Below are positions 21,350-33,465 of a stretch of 64,000 nucleotides of DNA, one piece after another; the stretch's first letter is position 1, and each line of letters starts with the position of its first letter. The notes beneath the pieces were generated by a model. The model saw nothing but the letters and a program-made list of their open reading frames with translations. It was not told where the DNA came from and ran no database searches. A program made the translations under genes and the position numbers. Location of the stretch: contig MU839837.1 in NCBI GenBank assembly GCA_030411725.1, positions 1,178,001-1,242,000 of the forward strand, read 5' to 3'. The DNA is from Echria macrotheca. Its lineage: Eukaryota > Ascomycota > Sordariomycetes > Sordariales > Schizotheciaceae.

Positions 21350-24300
21350 ATGGCAGACCAACAGCAGCAGCCGATGCCCATCGCCATCGTCGGCATGTCC
21401 TGCCGGCTGCCCGGCGACGTGTCGAACCCGAGCGAGTTCTACCGCATGCTCTGCCGGAAGCGCACCGGCTGGGCCAAGGTCCCCGCCGACCGCTTCAACG
21501 CCGCCGCCTACAACCACCCGAACCCGGACAAGAAGGGCACCTTCAACTCGGAGGGCGGCTACTTCATCAAGGGCGACATCTCCATGTTCGACGCCGCCTT
21601 CTTCGACATGACCAAGAAAGAGGCCGAGTCTATGGGTGAGTGGGACAACGACGCTCAGAACAGGGGGAAACAAATTAACTGACCCATACAAAAGATCCTG
21701 CCATGAGGCTACTCCTCGAGACCGCCTACGAGGCCTTCGAAAACGCCGGTATTTCCAAAGATGCCATCTCGGGCAAAAAGGTGGGAGTCTTCGTCGGCGG
21801 CAACTACGGCGAACACCGCGTCGGCAACCTCCGCGACCTCGACCACATCCCGAGCTTCGACGCCACCGGCAACCAGGCCGCCTTCCTCGCCGGCCGGCTG
21901 GCCTACTACTTCAACCTGCACGGCCCGACCTTCACCATCGACACGGCCTGCTCGTCGAGCATGCACGCCGTGCACCTCGCCGTGCAGAGCATCCGCGCCG
22001 GCGAGTCCGAGCAGGCCCTCGTGGGGTCCTCGCACCTCATCACCCACCCGGACATCTGGGTCTCGATGGGCATGCTGCGCCTGTTCTCCGACTCGGGCCG
22101 GACGCACGCCTTCGACCACCGCGCCAAGTCGGGCTACGCCCGCGGCGAGGGCGCCGGCTGCGTGGTCCTGAAGCCGCTGCACCGGGCCCAGGCCGACAAC
22201 GACCACATCTTCGCCGTCATCCAGCACACGGCCCTCAGCCACAACGGCCGCACCGTCGGCATCGTCGCGCCCAGCCCCGACGAGCAGGAGCAGCTGCTCC
22301 GCGACGTCTTCGCCCAGGCCAGGATCAGCCCCCGCGACGTCGGCTTCTTCGAGGCCCACGGCACCGGGACAAAAAAGGGCGACCCGATCGAGGCGACGGC
22401 CATCTACAAGGCCGTCGGCAGCCACTTCACCGCCGACGAGCCGCTGTACATCGGCTCCACGAAGCCCAACGTCGGCCACCTCGAGTGCGCCAGCGGCATC
22501 ATCTCGCTCATCAAGTCCGTGCTGATGCTGTACTACGGCTTCCTCCTGCCCAACGCCGACTTCGAAAAGGCCAACGAGGCCATCCCGCTGCAGGAGTGGA
22601 ACATGGAGGTCGTGACAGAACAGAAACCCTGGCCGAGCAAGAAGAAGTACATCTGCGTGAACAACTTCGGCTTTTCCGGGTCGAACTCGACCTGCATCCT
22701 CGCCGCGCCGCCCGTCACCCGCGGCGTCGAGCTGGGCGAGCTGCGCGGCTACACGACCGAGCGGCTGTTCGTCCTCTCGGCCAACGACGAGACAGCCCTG
22801 AAATCGTCCATCTCCAAGCTCGGCATCTGGCTCGAGCAGCACGCCGAGCTGTACCAGACGACGATGCCGCGGAATCTAGCGTACACCCTCTGCCAGCGTC
22901 GCACCCACCACCCATGGCGGGTGGCCATCGTGGCAGGAATGTGCAGCCAGGTCGCCGGCGCGCTCAACGGGCACGATCTCGTCCCGACCCGCGCGTCCAG
23001 CGAGCCGCCGAAGCTGGCCTTCGTCTTCACGGGCCAGGGCGCCCAGTGGCACGCCATGGGGCGGGAGCTGCTCAAGACGCACCCAGTATTCGCGCACGCC
23101 ATCGAGAGGTGCGATGCCGCCCTCCGATCCCTCGGCGCCGACTTCACCATCATCGAGGAGCTCACCCGCGACAAGAAGACCACCCGGGTCGGGCAGGCGC
23201 ACATCAGCCAGGCCATCTGCAGCGCGGTCCAGCTGGCGCTGACCGACCTCCTCGAGTCCTTCAACATCCGACCGTCGGCCGTGACGGGGCACTCGAGCGG
23301 CGAGATCGGCGCTGCCTACGCCGCCGGCGCCTTGACGTTCGAATCCGCCATGGCCGCTGCGTACCACCGCGGGCAGGCCATCGTCGAGCTCAAGAGGACG
23401 CATCCGGACCTCAAGGGGTCCATGATGGCCATCGGGATGGGCGCCGAGGAGGTCGCTCCGATTCTCAAGTCCGTCAACGTCAACAAGGACGGACCCCAGG
23501 TGGTCGTCGCCTGCGAGAACTCGCCCTCCTCGACCACCCTCTCCGGCGACGAGGAGGCGATTGATCGCGTGGCGGAGATTTTCAAGGAGAAAGGCGTCTT
23601 CAACCGCAAGCTCTTCGTCGACGTGGCCTACCACTCGCCTCACATGAGACTGGTCTCCGAGTTCTATCTCAAAAGTGTCAGCCATATCGAAGCGCCCAAG
23701 GACATCGGCTCGTCCTCAGTCCAGTTCTTCTCCTCTCTGCACGGAAGCAAGACAAAACTGTCTTCCCTTGGTCCTGATTATTGGGTCGACAACCTTACGA
23801 AAGCCGTCCGTTTCAATACCTCCCTGCAGGAGATGTGCAAGCACCACAACCCGGACATCCTCATCGAGATCGGCCCCCATGCCGCCCTCAAGGGTCCCAT
23901 CATGCAGATCCTAAAGAAGGTCGGTGCCACCGCTTCGAAGATCACCTACCTGCCGACCTTGGTCCGAGATCAGAATGCCACAGTCACAACACTACAGCTC
24001 GCAGGGCAGCTTTTTGTCCGCGGGTATACCCAATTAGACTTCTACAACATCAACCATAACCGCGAGGAGAAGGAGCAGCCGGATCTGATCAGCGGCATGT
24101 ACCCGTACGCCTGGACCAAACAAAAGTACTGGTTCGAACCTCGTCTCAGCCGTCAGCACCGGCTCAAACCATTCGCCCGGCACGATCTTCTGGGGACCCT
24201 GGCCGACTGGTCGAGCGATCTCGAACCAACCTGGCGCAACATCGTCCGGACCGAGGATCTCCCCTGGCTCAAAGAATACCAAGTTCAGTCACGTATGGTG

Positions 24301-27300
24301 TTTCCCGTCGCCGCCTTCATGTCCATGACCATCGAGGCCGCCAGCCAACACGCATCCCTAAAGAACATCGAGGCTGGTCGCTTCGAGATCAAGAATCTGC
24401 AAGTCACCGAGCAACTATTCATCGAAGACGGGCTGGAATACGAGGTCCTGCTGACCTTCCGACCTTCCAAGTCAGGCGATGGCGCCAACGAGTTCCACAT
24501 CTCTTCGCATGAGTCCGGCCGTGGGTGGTTGGAACATTGCACTGGAGCCGTCAGGGCCGACGCTGTGGTCCAAACTCGTCCGGCGTCCATTTCCCACGCA
24601 GAGCCCAAGCCCGAGAGGTTGCGCCCGCCTCAGGGATCATCGCAGGACAGCTCTTCAGAGTCATCGTCGCGGTCTCAGGGGCCCTCAACTGCGACTTCAG
24701 ACGTGGGCGACGGCGCTGACACCCCAGCTACGCCGGAGTGCGCCGGCCAGGGCGGCGACAAAGCCGCGGGCAAAAAGGTCCATGCTGTCACCGGCTCGGG
24801 GGACAGCATATACAAGTATCTCGGCACGTTGGGTGCTTCTTATCCAAAGGCTTTTCAGTCCTTGGTCGAAGTGACAGCCAACGAAACTGAGGTCACCGCT
24901 CACTGCGCCGTGCGCGACACCGTGTCCGAGATGCCCATGTCTCACGAGACTCCTTACAAGCTGCATCCGTCAGTCCTGGATTCTATGCTGCAGTTACCGC
25001 TCTTGAGCCTAGGCACCAGGGGTGCGGTTGGTACCGAATGCGCGTTTTTGCCGTCGGCCATTCGTCACTTCACCTTGCGCACACGGTGGCGGAAGCGAGC
25101 AAACGAGACTTTCCGCGCCCACTCTACGGTCGAGCCCAGATCTAGCAGCTTCATGGTGGAGATTTTCTCCTCGCCGGGATCCGAGGCTGCTAGTATCTCT
25201 GTTGCTGGCCTGGAGTTCACTGAACTGAAAGCAACGTCCGCTCACATTACAGAGCCCCGGGAACTATGCTTCAAGTTCAATTGGGAGCCCGCCAGGATCC
25301 CCCGATTCACCAGTGAAACCAAAACAGACGCTTCGAAACCGACGGCAAAAGTAGTCCTTGTGGTTCAGGATGGTGGAGGTGGAGAGCATAGTCCGTTGGT
25401 CAGGGCCCTGTGTCAGTTGATCAAGGAGCATACCGGTGCCCATCCCGAGATTACTTCTCTCCAGGGTATCAAAGATTGGACGAGCCGCTTTATCGTCTTG
25501 ACCGAGATGGACCAGCCCGTGCTTGCCGATATCACGCCCGAGGGTCTAGAGCAGATCAAGAAGCTCCTCACAACTGCTCCTGGCCTGCTTTGGGTGACGC
25601 GAGGGGCCACCCGCTTTTGCGTCCATCCAGAGGCGAATATGGCACTCGGCTTAATCCGCACCGCACGGTCAGAGTCGTCGGCTGTGGCAGTCTCGCTTGA
25701 TCTCGATGCCAACACGCTCTTGAGCCCAGCAGAACAGGCCAGCCTAGTCCGCGACGCCTTTGTTATGTCAGTGCTCTCTGGAAAGGACGATGTCGAGATG
25801 GAGTTTGCCGAGGAGAACGGAAAGCTCACGGTACCTCGCATTGTTGCCGACAACACACTAAACTTGGACGTTCACCGGACACTCGGCGCGTCTGTGCCGT
25901 ACATGCAAGACTTTCACCAGCCTGGCAGGCAGATGCAGCTTGCTCCTCCGGCGCCGGACACAACTGACCAGTTGTTCTTCGAAGACCGCAACGACAATCC
26001 CCTGGCGGATGACGAGGTTGAGATATTTTTGGCGGCAAGCACAATCACCCAGGACGATGTGGCATTTGTTCAGACAGGCGCCTCTCAAATATCCATCTCT
26101 CGAGGCTGCAGCGGGACCGTCACGCGCGTTGGACGTAACGTCCGCGGAATCTCGGTAGGAAGCAGAGTCTGCGCGCTGTCAGAGGGCCTTTTCGGTACGC
26201 ACGCGCGAGCGAGGGTGACCAGCACGGCGCAGATCCCGAGTTCTCTGAGCGTCGAGACCGCAGCCTCTGTACCCGTCGCGTTCACCGCAGCGCATTATGC
26301 GCTGACCGAGGTCGCGAGAGTAAGGCCTGGCGAGCGAGTGCTGATTCAGCTTTCCGGACCAGTCGGTATTGCGGCAGGTGAAGTTGCGCGGTATCTCGGG
26401 GCCAGCGCCTATGTTCTCGTCCAGAACGATGCGGAGAAAGACGCAGCCAGAAAGATCGGCGTTGCGCAGGAGCGAGTGTTCGATACTCGCAGCATCTACC
26501 TTCGACGACACCTCGAGGATGCTACCGGTGGAGAGGGGATGGAGGTCATCCTGGCGACATCCGGCAGCGAGAATGCCAGAGCATGGGAATGCCTCGCCGA
26601 TTTTGGACGTTTCGTGGAGGTGCGAATCTCTGACTCCCACAAGGCAACGCGCCCAGAACTCAGCGTCAACGCAACGTTCACCTCCGTCAACATGGCAAGT
26701 CTCGCCGCCAGCCGCCCTCAAATCATGGAGCAGACCATGAAAGCCGTCATCGAGAACGTCGCGTCTGGGACGATGATGCCCCCTACCAAGGCATCCATCT
26801 TCCCAGCCTCGGAGCTCGCGAGAGCAATCGATAAGGTCCGCAAAGGTGCCATCTACCCGGTTGTCGTGATTGCGGGCGTAAACGAGCGGGTGAAGGTAAG
26901 CAACGTTCCGATCAATAGTGCTCATGGCTAACAGTGTGGTGCGCAGGCGACACACCAAGCTTCGGAAACCATCTTCCGTCGAGATGGTACTCACGTAATT
27001 GTTGGAGGAACAGGCGGTCTCGGGCGGTCTATGGCCAAGTACATGGTCGAGCACGGTGCTAGGAATGTTGTGCTGCTCTCGAGAAGCGGCGGTGGAGAGC
27101 AGATGGTTGGGCAGCTTCGAGAGGAGATCGGGTGCCCCGAGGCGAAGATTCTCGTCAAGAAGTGCGACGCCAGCGACGAGAACCAAGTCCGGCAGCTGGT
27201 CGCTGAGTGTACCAAAACACTGCCTCCGATCTGCGGCGTTGTTCACGCAGCCATGGTACTCCGTGACGTGCTCCTGGAGAGCATGTCGTATGAGGACTAT

Positions 27301-28080
27301 GAGCCGGTCATCCGTCCCAAGGTCAAAGGCGCATGGGCCATGCACAATGTCCTCAACAAACGCGCGAAGCTCGACTACTTCGTGGTCTTGTCTTCCGCTG
27401 CCGGTATCCTGGGAAGTCGCGGGCAGGGAGCATACGCAGCAGCCAACACTTTCCTCGACTCCTTCGTCCAGTATCGAGTCCGCAATGGGTTGCCCGCCAC
27501 TTCGCTCGATCTGACGGCGGTAACTGGGGCAGGGTATCTGGCGGAGAATGTGGACCGTCAGGAGGATATCATCCGCAACTTCGGAAACGAAACGGTAAGC
27601 GAAGCGGAAGTCCTGGCGCTGCTGTCTGCTGCTGTCCGCGGCGTCTGCCCACCGCAATGCCTCACTGGAATGAAGCTGCACATGAGCAGCGATGGGCAGT
27701 GGCCGTATTATGCCAGCGACCCCCGTTTCGCCGGCCTCAAGGCCCAGTGCATTGCGGAAGCAGAGAAAGAAGGCCTCCTGCCGAAGAACGCCATTTCCCC
27801 CGGCAACGCGTTCCGCGCCGCCAAGTCGGGCGAGGAGGCGGCCATCATTGCAGCGCAAGGCATCCTGCAAAAGCTCTCCGAGGTCTTGACTATCCCCGTC
27901 CAGGACCTGGATGTGGCACGCAATATTACATCGTACGGCCTCGACTCGTTGACGGCGATCGAACTCCGCAACTGGATTGCGAAGGAGTTGCGTGCGAACC
28001 TCCAGATTTTGGAGCTTTTGTCGAGTGGTAGCGTGAACGATCTGGCGGTGCTGATCGTGCAGAAGACTCGTGCGGCATAA
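21350..28080 (+). CDS. Highly reducing type I polyketide synthase (KS-AT-DH-ER-KR-ACP)
   Basis: Iterative HR-PKS of 2,206 aa. Exons 21350..21635, 21695..26895 and 26947..28080; introns of 59 and 51 nt (GTGAGT/AAG and GTAAGC/CAG with CTAAC). The ATG at 21350 has the context CACCATGG. KS: Cys181 in DTACSSS, His317 in EAHGTGT, His357 in NVGHLE. AT: Ser629 in GHSSG. DH (about 920-1290): the catalytic His is Tyr957 (LKEYQVQ), while Asp1191 in LHPSVLD is kept; a Ser-rich linker interrupts the domain. No methyltransferase motif is visible between DH and ER. ER (about 1540-1830): the usual GGVG cofactor loop reads SGPVGIAAG near 1650. KR: TGGLG near 1851-1855, Ser about 1979, Tyr1992. ACP: Ser2163 in GLDSL. 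There is no thioesterase or reductase at the end, so release needs a separate enzyme. DH loss is read directly; ER weakness is an inference. Confidence 0.95.
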
Positions 28081-28782
28081 TTCGAGGGTCGCTGATCGGG
28101 TTCTTAATGTGTTTCGTTCTTTTGTTGGTTGGATGGGTGCGTCTTCGCTCGAATTGGCAGGTCGGGCAGGCACGGCGGTTGTGGAATCGGATCGAGGTCG
28201 AGGAATTAGATTGCAACAGGCGAGTTGGGGAGAGAGGATTCGTATATCAGGTTATCTTGGAATGACACATGTAGTTAGCTAGATCGCAACACCCATAAAA
28301 CGCGATTAATCGACATGTTTTGCTTTCCGTTTGTTGACGTCTTCTGTCGTCCGATTTCTTTTGGCGTGGGGGGCAGAAGTTGCCAAGTTGGCCGTTGAAT
28401 CCCCCAATTTGGGGCTAAAACCAGCCAATGATCGCTGGCTGATCTGACAGCCACACGGGAGCTAGCGAGCACCCCTCCCGATTTCCCCGACCAGGGTCTG
28501 CTTTGATATGGGCCCTCTTCTTGATGCCACGGGGTCGCATTCGTATGCAAGGAATTTGCAAGGCGCCTCTGACGGGATTGCGTTCCGCGCTCCTCCAGCT
28601 GCAAAATGGGGACCCCGTCCCGGATTTCGGGCCTTTGTGCTTTGTCTCAGCTTATCGCACCTTTGTCCCCCGCGATTCGCGCCCGCAAGTTTCATCAACC
28701 CGCGACCTGCTCGAACGCTCAGTGTCGCGATCTCCTCAGACAGCTACGAACATCATCTCGAGTTGCCGATTGTTAAGAACAA
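28081..28782. other. Intergenic region between HR-PKS and methyltransferase
   Basis: About 0.7 kb with the PKS 3' end and the methyltransferase promoter. No other gene seen. Confidence 0.5.
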
Positions 28783-30111
28783 ATGGTCGACGCGACGCCC
28801 AGTGGAGAAGCACAGGCGTCGCAGGCGTCGTCTTCGGTCCCTGATGACCAAGGCAAGGGACACCCCGAAACCGTAGAAGCCGCCAACGAAGATGGCGATG
28901 AGAACAGCTCAGGTTCGACGGTCGCCTTTACCAGTCGCTCGCATCGAGACTCGATATCACAGTCATTAAGTGACCAGAGCCACTTCTCAACAGGTTTAAG
29001 CGTATGCGACCATTGGAGACGCGGTTGCGCCAGGTTGCGGAACTTTGCTGACGGTGAGACAGGTCGACGATGATTCCGACGCTGACTCCGCGCTTGGCGA
29101 TGTTGTGACACAGTGAGAATACTAGCTGCCCACCAAACTGAGTCTTTTCTTTTGGCTTACCAGGTGCGAAGGCAGTCCACACAATCCCTCAGAGCGAGCG
29201 TCTATGAGTACGTGGAAGAACATGGGCGAACATTCCACCGCTACAAGCAGGGGAAGTACTGGCTGCCCAACGATGAGCTCGAGCAAGAACGTCTAGACCT
29301 CCAGCATGTCATCTTCACCATACGATTAGACGGGAAACTCGGTCTTGCCCCCGTTGAGAGCCCGCAGTCGGTTCTCGACCTCGGAACCGGGACGGGGACA
29401 TGGGCAATCGAATTTGCCATCCAACATCCGTCTGCGCAGGTATTGGGCACTGATTTGAGCCCCATCCAGCCCGAGTACGTACCGCCAAATTGCCGGTTCG
29501 AAATCGACGATGCGGAAGACGAGTGGCTCTATTCATCCACGTTCGACTACATACATCTGCGCATGATGTTCCATTGCTTCAAGGACCATGTTGAAGTGAT
29601 GCGATCCGCGTTGAGTCACCTCCGGCCGGGTGGGTATATGGAGTGGCAAGACTGGCTGCCTGTATTACAGTCTTCTGACGGCAGCGTCCGGGGAACCCCG
29701 ATTGAGAAATGGTCGGATCTATACGTCGAGGCCGGAGAGAAACTAGGTCGCGATATGTTAGCACCGAGGAAGTATAAGCAGTGGATGGCAGAGGCCGGGT
29801 TCGTCGACATCGTCGAGACCCGACTCGCCGTCCCTGGCAACCCGTGGGCCAAAGGCAAGGATAACAAGCGCATGGGGTTTCTCCAGATGACCAACTTTCT
29901 CGATGGTCTCCACGCGGCAACGATGACGCTTTTTACAAAGGGACTTGGGTGGAAACCAGATGAGGTCGAAGTGTTTCTTGCTGAGATGCGAGCCGCCATC
30001 AAAGATCCAAGACACCATTTTTACTGGACAACGTAAGTTCTGTCGGCCACTGGACTGTCTCATCGCTAACCTTTACTCTGTAGTTATGTCGTATATGGGC
30101 GCAAGCCATAA
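28783..30111 (+). CDS. LaeA-like SAM-dependent methyltransferase
   Basis: Class I methyltransferase of the LaeA-like group. Proposed exons 28783..29001, 29063..29112, 29172..30032 and 30084..30111 give 385 aa. The SAM-binding motif VLDLGTGTGTWA is at about 157-168, preceded by the typical ENGR-like segment EEHGRTFHRYKQGKYWLPND and followed by GTDLSPIQP and the acidic motif FDYIHLR. The acidic N-terminal segment VDDDSDADSALGD is characteristic of LaeA-like proteins and supports the small second exon. Donors GTATGC and GTGAGA and the last intron (GTAAGT, CTAAC, TAG) are good; the acceptor at 29171 is weak, so that junction is the least certain. It lies 0.7 kb downstream of the HR-PKS on the same strand. 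It may methylate the polyketide or act as a local regulator; the sequence does not decide. Confidence 0.85.
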
Positions 30112-30835
30112 CCTTGGAATCTTGGTTGGGTGCACGAGGTCTGGTTCACGGTTGTCGGCGTTTGGGATTGACAGGTGCCAGATTCTGCCGTGTTGAGGCT
30201 CAGCATGTGGACGAGGACAACTTCCATCAATTCTAGGTTCTTGCATCCAATCACAGACTCATCCCCAGTATCCTTATCGATGATTCGCGAACGCATAACG
30301 GTGGTGGGTGGCACAACAGTCAGCCCCGAAGACACGGACCAGGCCGTCGGGCCTTCAGGGGTTTATCTGCCGAGTCATGATGGAAACCTGACAACACCCT
30401 AACTGTGTGGCTTGCCGGAGCCTCGTGGTGTCCGCGCTTAACTGTCTGAGCCACCAGGGGCAGTTATGCAGGAGAAGCTGCAGGCGTATTTTTACTTGCC
30501 GCATACATAATCGAGGAGTTCCCACGGGCAAAGCGTGCGAGAACCATGTGGAAATGTCTCCCCAAGTCTCTCGGCCGTTTTTTTAGCAGAACTAGCTCCA
30601 GCGCCGTCTCGCCTGCGCCCACCTTACTGTTCGCCATTGCTGTCGATTTCATCACCAGACCTGCTTAGCCTCCAACGATCTGGGAGGACGACCAAAGCGC
30701 CATGGAAGAAGCTCTATTAAGACCCTGGCGGTTGAAGAGCGTCTCGACTTCACTCTCCACGCCCTTGTAGCATCACATTGGCCAGTGCCGCCGACAGAGA
30801 AGCAATACAGGAGTGGGCATTCGAGGACAAGCACA
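30112..30835. other. Intergenic region
   Basis: About 0.7 kb before the next gene. No supported gene. An additional 5' exon of the membrane protein gene starting at 30836 cannot be excluded. Confidence 0.45.
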
Positions 30836-32356
30836 ATGAACCTACTTGCCGACCACCCAGCCTCTCCATGCCTTCAAGAACACTCTGGCAATATCCAGTA
30901 CTGCGTCCCGCCGTCCGACTGGAACCCAGAGAATGTCAGCTCTCTGGCAGAGTTGCGAGTGAGCCATCTGCTCCGCGTGGTGCCCTACAACCAGACCTAC
31001 GACAGACGTACAAACGAGTTTACCGATGTCACCTGCGGTGCGGCATCAAACCTCCTCCCTATCAAGGAGTTGACACATCTCAATAATCTCGACTCTCCAT
31101 ACGAAGCCCTGCAAACACCGGCTCTGATCAGCGTCGGTGCCCTCGAGTTAGCCGCGGTCGCTCGCCAATTATTCCCGTCGCCCCTGAACGCGTCCCTCCC
31201 CGGAGCGGTGGTCGACTGGTGGGTCAATGCGACCGCCAACGACGCAACCAGCGTGACGGAGTTTCTGGAGCATGTCGCTCGCGAGTGCTGGTACGAGTAC
31301 TGCAAGTCGGATTACATCTCGATCGGGAACCCAGACATTGTGGGCTACGGCGTGAGTCTTCCCACGAGAACACCACCACCCCAGATCGACAGCTAACCCG
31401 TCGGCTCCCAGATGTTCCTGTCGGCTATCATGCTGATCACCCTAACTGTAATCTTTGCGTCCCTTTCTCTGTATCCCATCCGAAAACGCATCATCACCAA
31501 GTCTGACGATTTCCGTCGCACCGGATGGCCCGGCAAGCTCCGCTTCAACTTCCGGCTCTCCCTCGTCCGCACGCTGCCCGGGCTGATGATCTCGGCCCTC
31601 GTCTTCGCCATGTCGGTAATGGTATCGTCCTACGTCTACCGCTGGACGACACACTCGCGCTTCGACGCGCTGATGGCCGACGCGTTTAGCATGCTCTCGG
31701 CCACGGCCGTGGTCATGATCTGCGCGGCATACTGGGCGACAACGGTGCGGCCGTACTCGCCGGGGTACGTCGCGGGCAGCGTGGTCCTGCTCTCGATCCT
31801 CAACCTCATCATGTTCAGCACGCACTTCTCCATCTTTTACAAACGCGGCAAGATGATTGAGCGGCTGTGCTCGCAGGGCTACGAGTCCATGACGCCCGAC
31901 CAGCGGTTCCAGGACTCGGAGGACTTTTTTTATTTCCTGGGTGGGTTTGTGTGTTATGTGCTCGCCCTGCTTGGGATGGTCACACACCACCCCCTTGTGC
32001 GGAAGCACCGCGCGAAGAGCGGTTGGGCGCACGCCGTGTGGGTGGTGGCCGAGACGCTGCCGGTTGTCGCGGGTAGCGTGTCGCTGGCGGTGTATTCGCG
32101 GTACTATTGGAAGACGAGGGAAATCATGAAGGATGTGTATGGGGACGCGTTCACGGCGGCCACGCAGACATGGGGGTTTGGCCAGTATCTCGCGCTTGCG
32201 ACCTGGTTTCCCCCTATTTTGCAGTTCTTGTACCTGTATTTCGTGCCGTGGGCGCGGAGGGAGACAGATGTCGAGGCGGCCCAAATCGAGATGCATCAGG
32301 AGAAGTCGAGCATGGATTCGCAGGAGAGGAAAGCACATCAGCACCGGCGGGTGTAG
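30836..32356 (+). CDS. Multi-pass membrane protein of unknown function
   Basis: Exons 30836..31351 and 31412..32356 give 486 aa. The 60-nt intron has a GTGAGT donor, CTAAC branch and CCCAG acceptor, and lies in phase 0. The first 170 residues are polar with several Cys (CLQEHSGNIQYC, TCGAAS, CWYEYC) and N-glycosylation sites, which suggests an ectodomain. At least six hydrophobic segments follow from about residue 170 to 460, then a short charged tail. I do not recognise a named family. No signal peptide is visible after the chosen ATG, so either the true start is further upstream on an unseen exon or the N-terminus is exported by the first TM segment. There is no sequence sign that it belongs to the biosynthetic cluster. 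Confidence 0.75.
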
Positions 32357-33465
32357 ATAATGATGGAGGGGTTTGAGAATGTATTTGTCGCGTATCTAGC
32401 ATGTTAGATTATTTTTCAGCGCATGGTGAAGGAACTTTGATGCCATTGTTTCTTGGAAGTTTTCATCGAGCCCAATAAATTGTGTCTGGGAGTATTTTGT
32501 TCTTCCAACCCCGCGGGGTTTTCTTCCTTTTCCCCTCCTTTTTCTGGCAGATCGAGTCCAATCGATAACCGGATAACGCGTTGGTGGATGGCTGCTTGGC
32601 TTGGCCTCGCTAGTCTAGACGCTCGGGAGCGAGCTTGGGCCAGGCGGTCACAGGGCCTCACAGGGCGACCATGGGTGCCTCAGGTCACTCCCTACCCCTG
32701 CACGGCAGTTGGTTTACAGCGGGGTAGCGATTTCAGGGAGGCCTTGTCCTGCAGCCAACCCCAAAAGTGAGGCCTCACTGCAGGTTGGAACCCGGGAAAG
32801 CTGAAGGGATTTTCAGGTACTGACGGCTTCATCCCGCAGTCGGTCACTCCTATTTTCAGCGGCTCTGGTTTCCAACAAGAACACCCGGAGTGGCATTTGT
32901 TGCGGGCGGGCGGACAAGTCAGCACCCCGACACGCCAGCAACTCAGCCCCTCCACACAAGCTGACGACACAGCTTGCCTCCGTCGCCAGTCAACTCGCAC
33001 AAAAGCGAACCCTCGCAGTTGTTTTACCTCCGGGCGCGCCAAAGATCGGATGGCGGGTGCACAGTAAAAGACCGTTCCATATTTAGGACGACAGCCAGAT
33101 CAGCGTCAGAGGTCGAGGTTACCCTGGGTAGTCTCCAATCTTCACTCGGCACCGACATCTTCGACAATCTGCCCCCGCCAAGCCTCGACAGAAACCCTGA
33201 GTTCACTCCACCAAAACACCTGCCCTCGACTACATCCCCTATTCATGCGATCCGCGTTGGGCGATTAAAGCGATAGGGGTGTACCAGCCGATTCCCGCTG
33301 GTTCTACCGGTATTCCCGCAACCCATCCGCCGGCTTGGGTTCCGGCTGGTACGACGCAACCCGATCGCGCCGATCCCGCGCGGGGCAGCAATCTGACGCC
33401 GAATTGGGCATAACCATCGCACCCCAGCACGAAGTATCGCCATCCCAGCGCATCCCAGAACTGCG
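32357..33465. other. Intergenic region
   Basis: About 1.1 kb. Holds the 3' end of the membrane protein and the 5' flank of the next gene. A perfect 12-nt palindrome (GTGAGGCCTCAC) is at 32767-32778; I attach no function to it. Confidence 0.5.

Noticed and set aside
21709..22842. 377-codon minus-strand frame
   Set aside because: Antisense to the KS domain, no domain of its own.
21636..23564. 642-codon plus-strand frame, Arg/Pro/His-rich
   Set aside because: It is the wrong frame of the KS-AT region; its composition is typical of a shifted GC-rich gene.
26179..28173. 664-codon open frame on the minus strand
   Set aside because: It lies antisense to the ER-KR-ACP part of the HR-PKS, whose domains are unmistakable; the frame is a shadow of GC-rich third positions.
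31442..32344. 300-codon minus-strand frame rich in Arg and His
   Set aside because: Antisense to the TM segments of the membrane protein at 30836-32356.
32767..32778. Perfect palindrome GTGAGGCCTCAC
   Set aside because: A single 12-nt palindrome in intergenic DNA with no repeat partner or known binding protein; likely chance.
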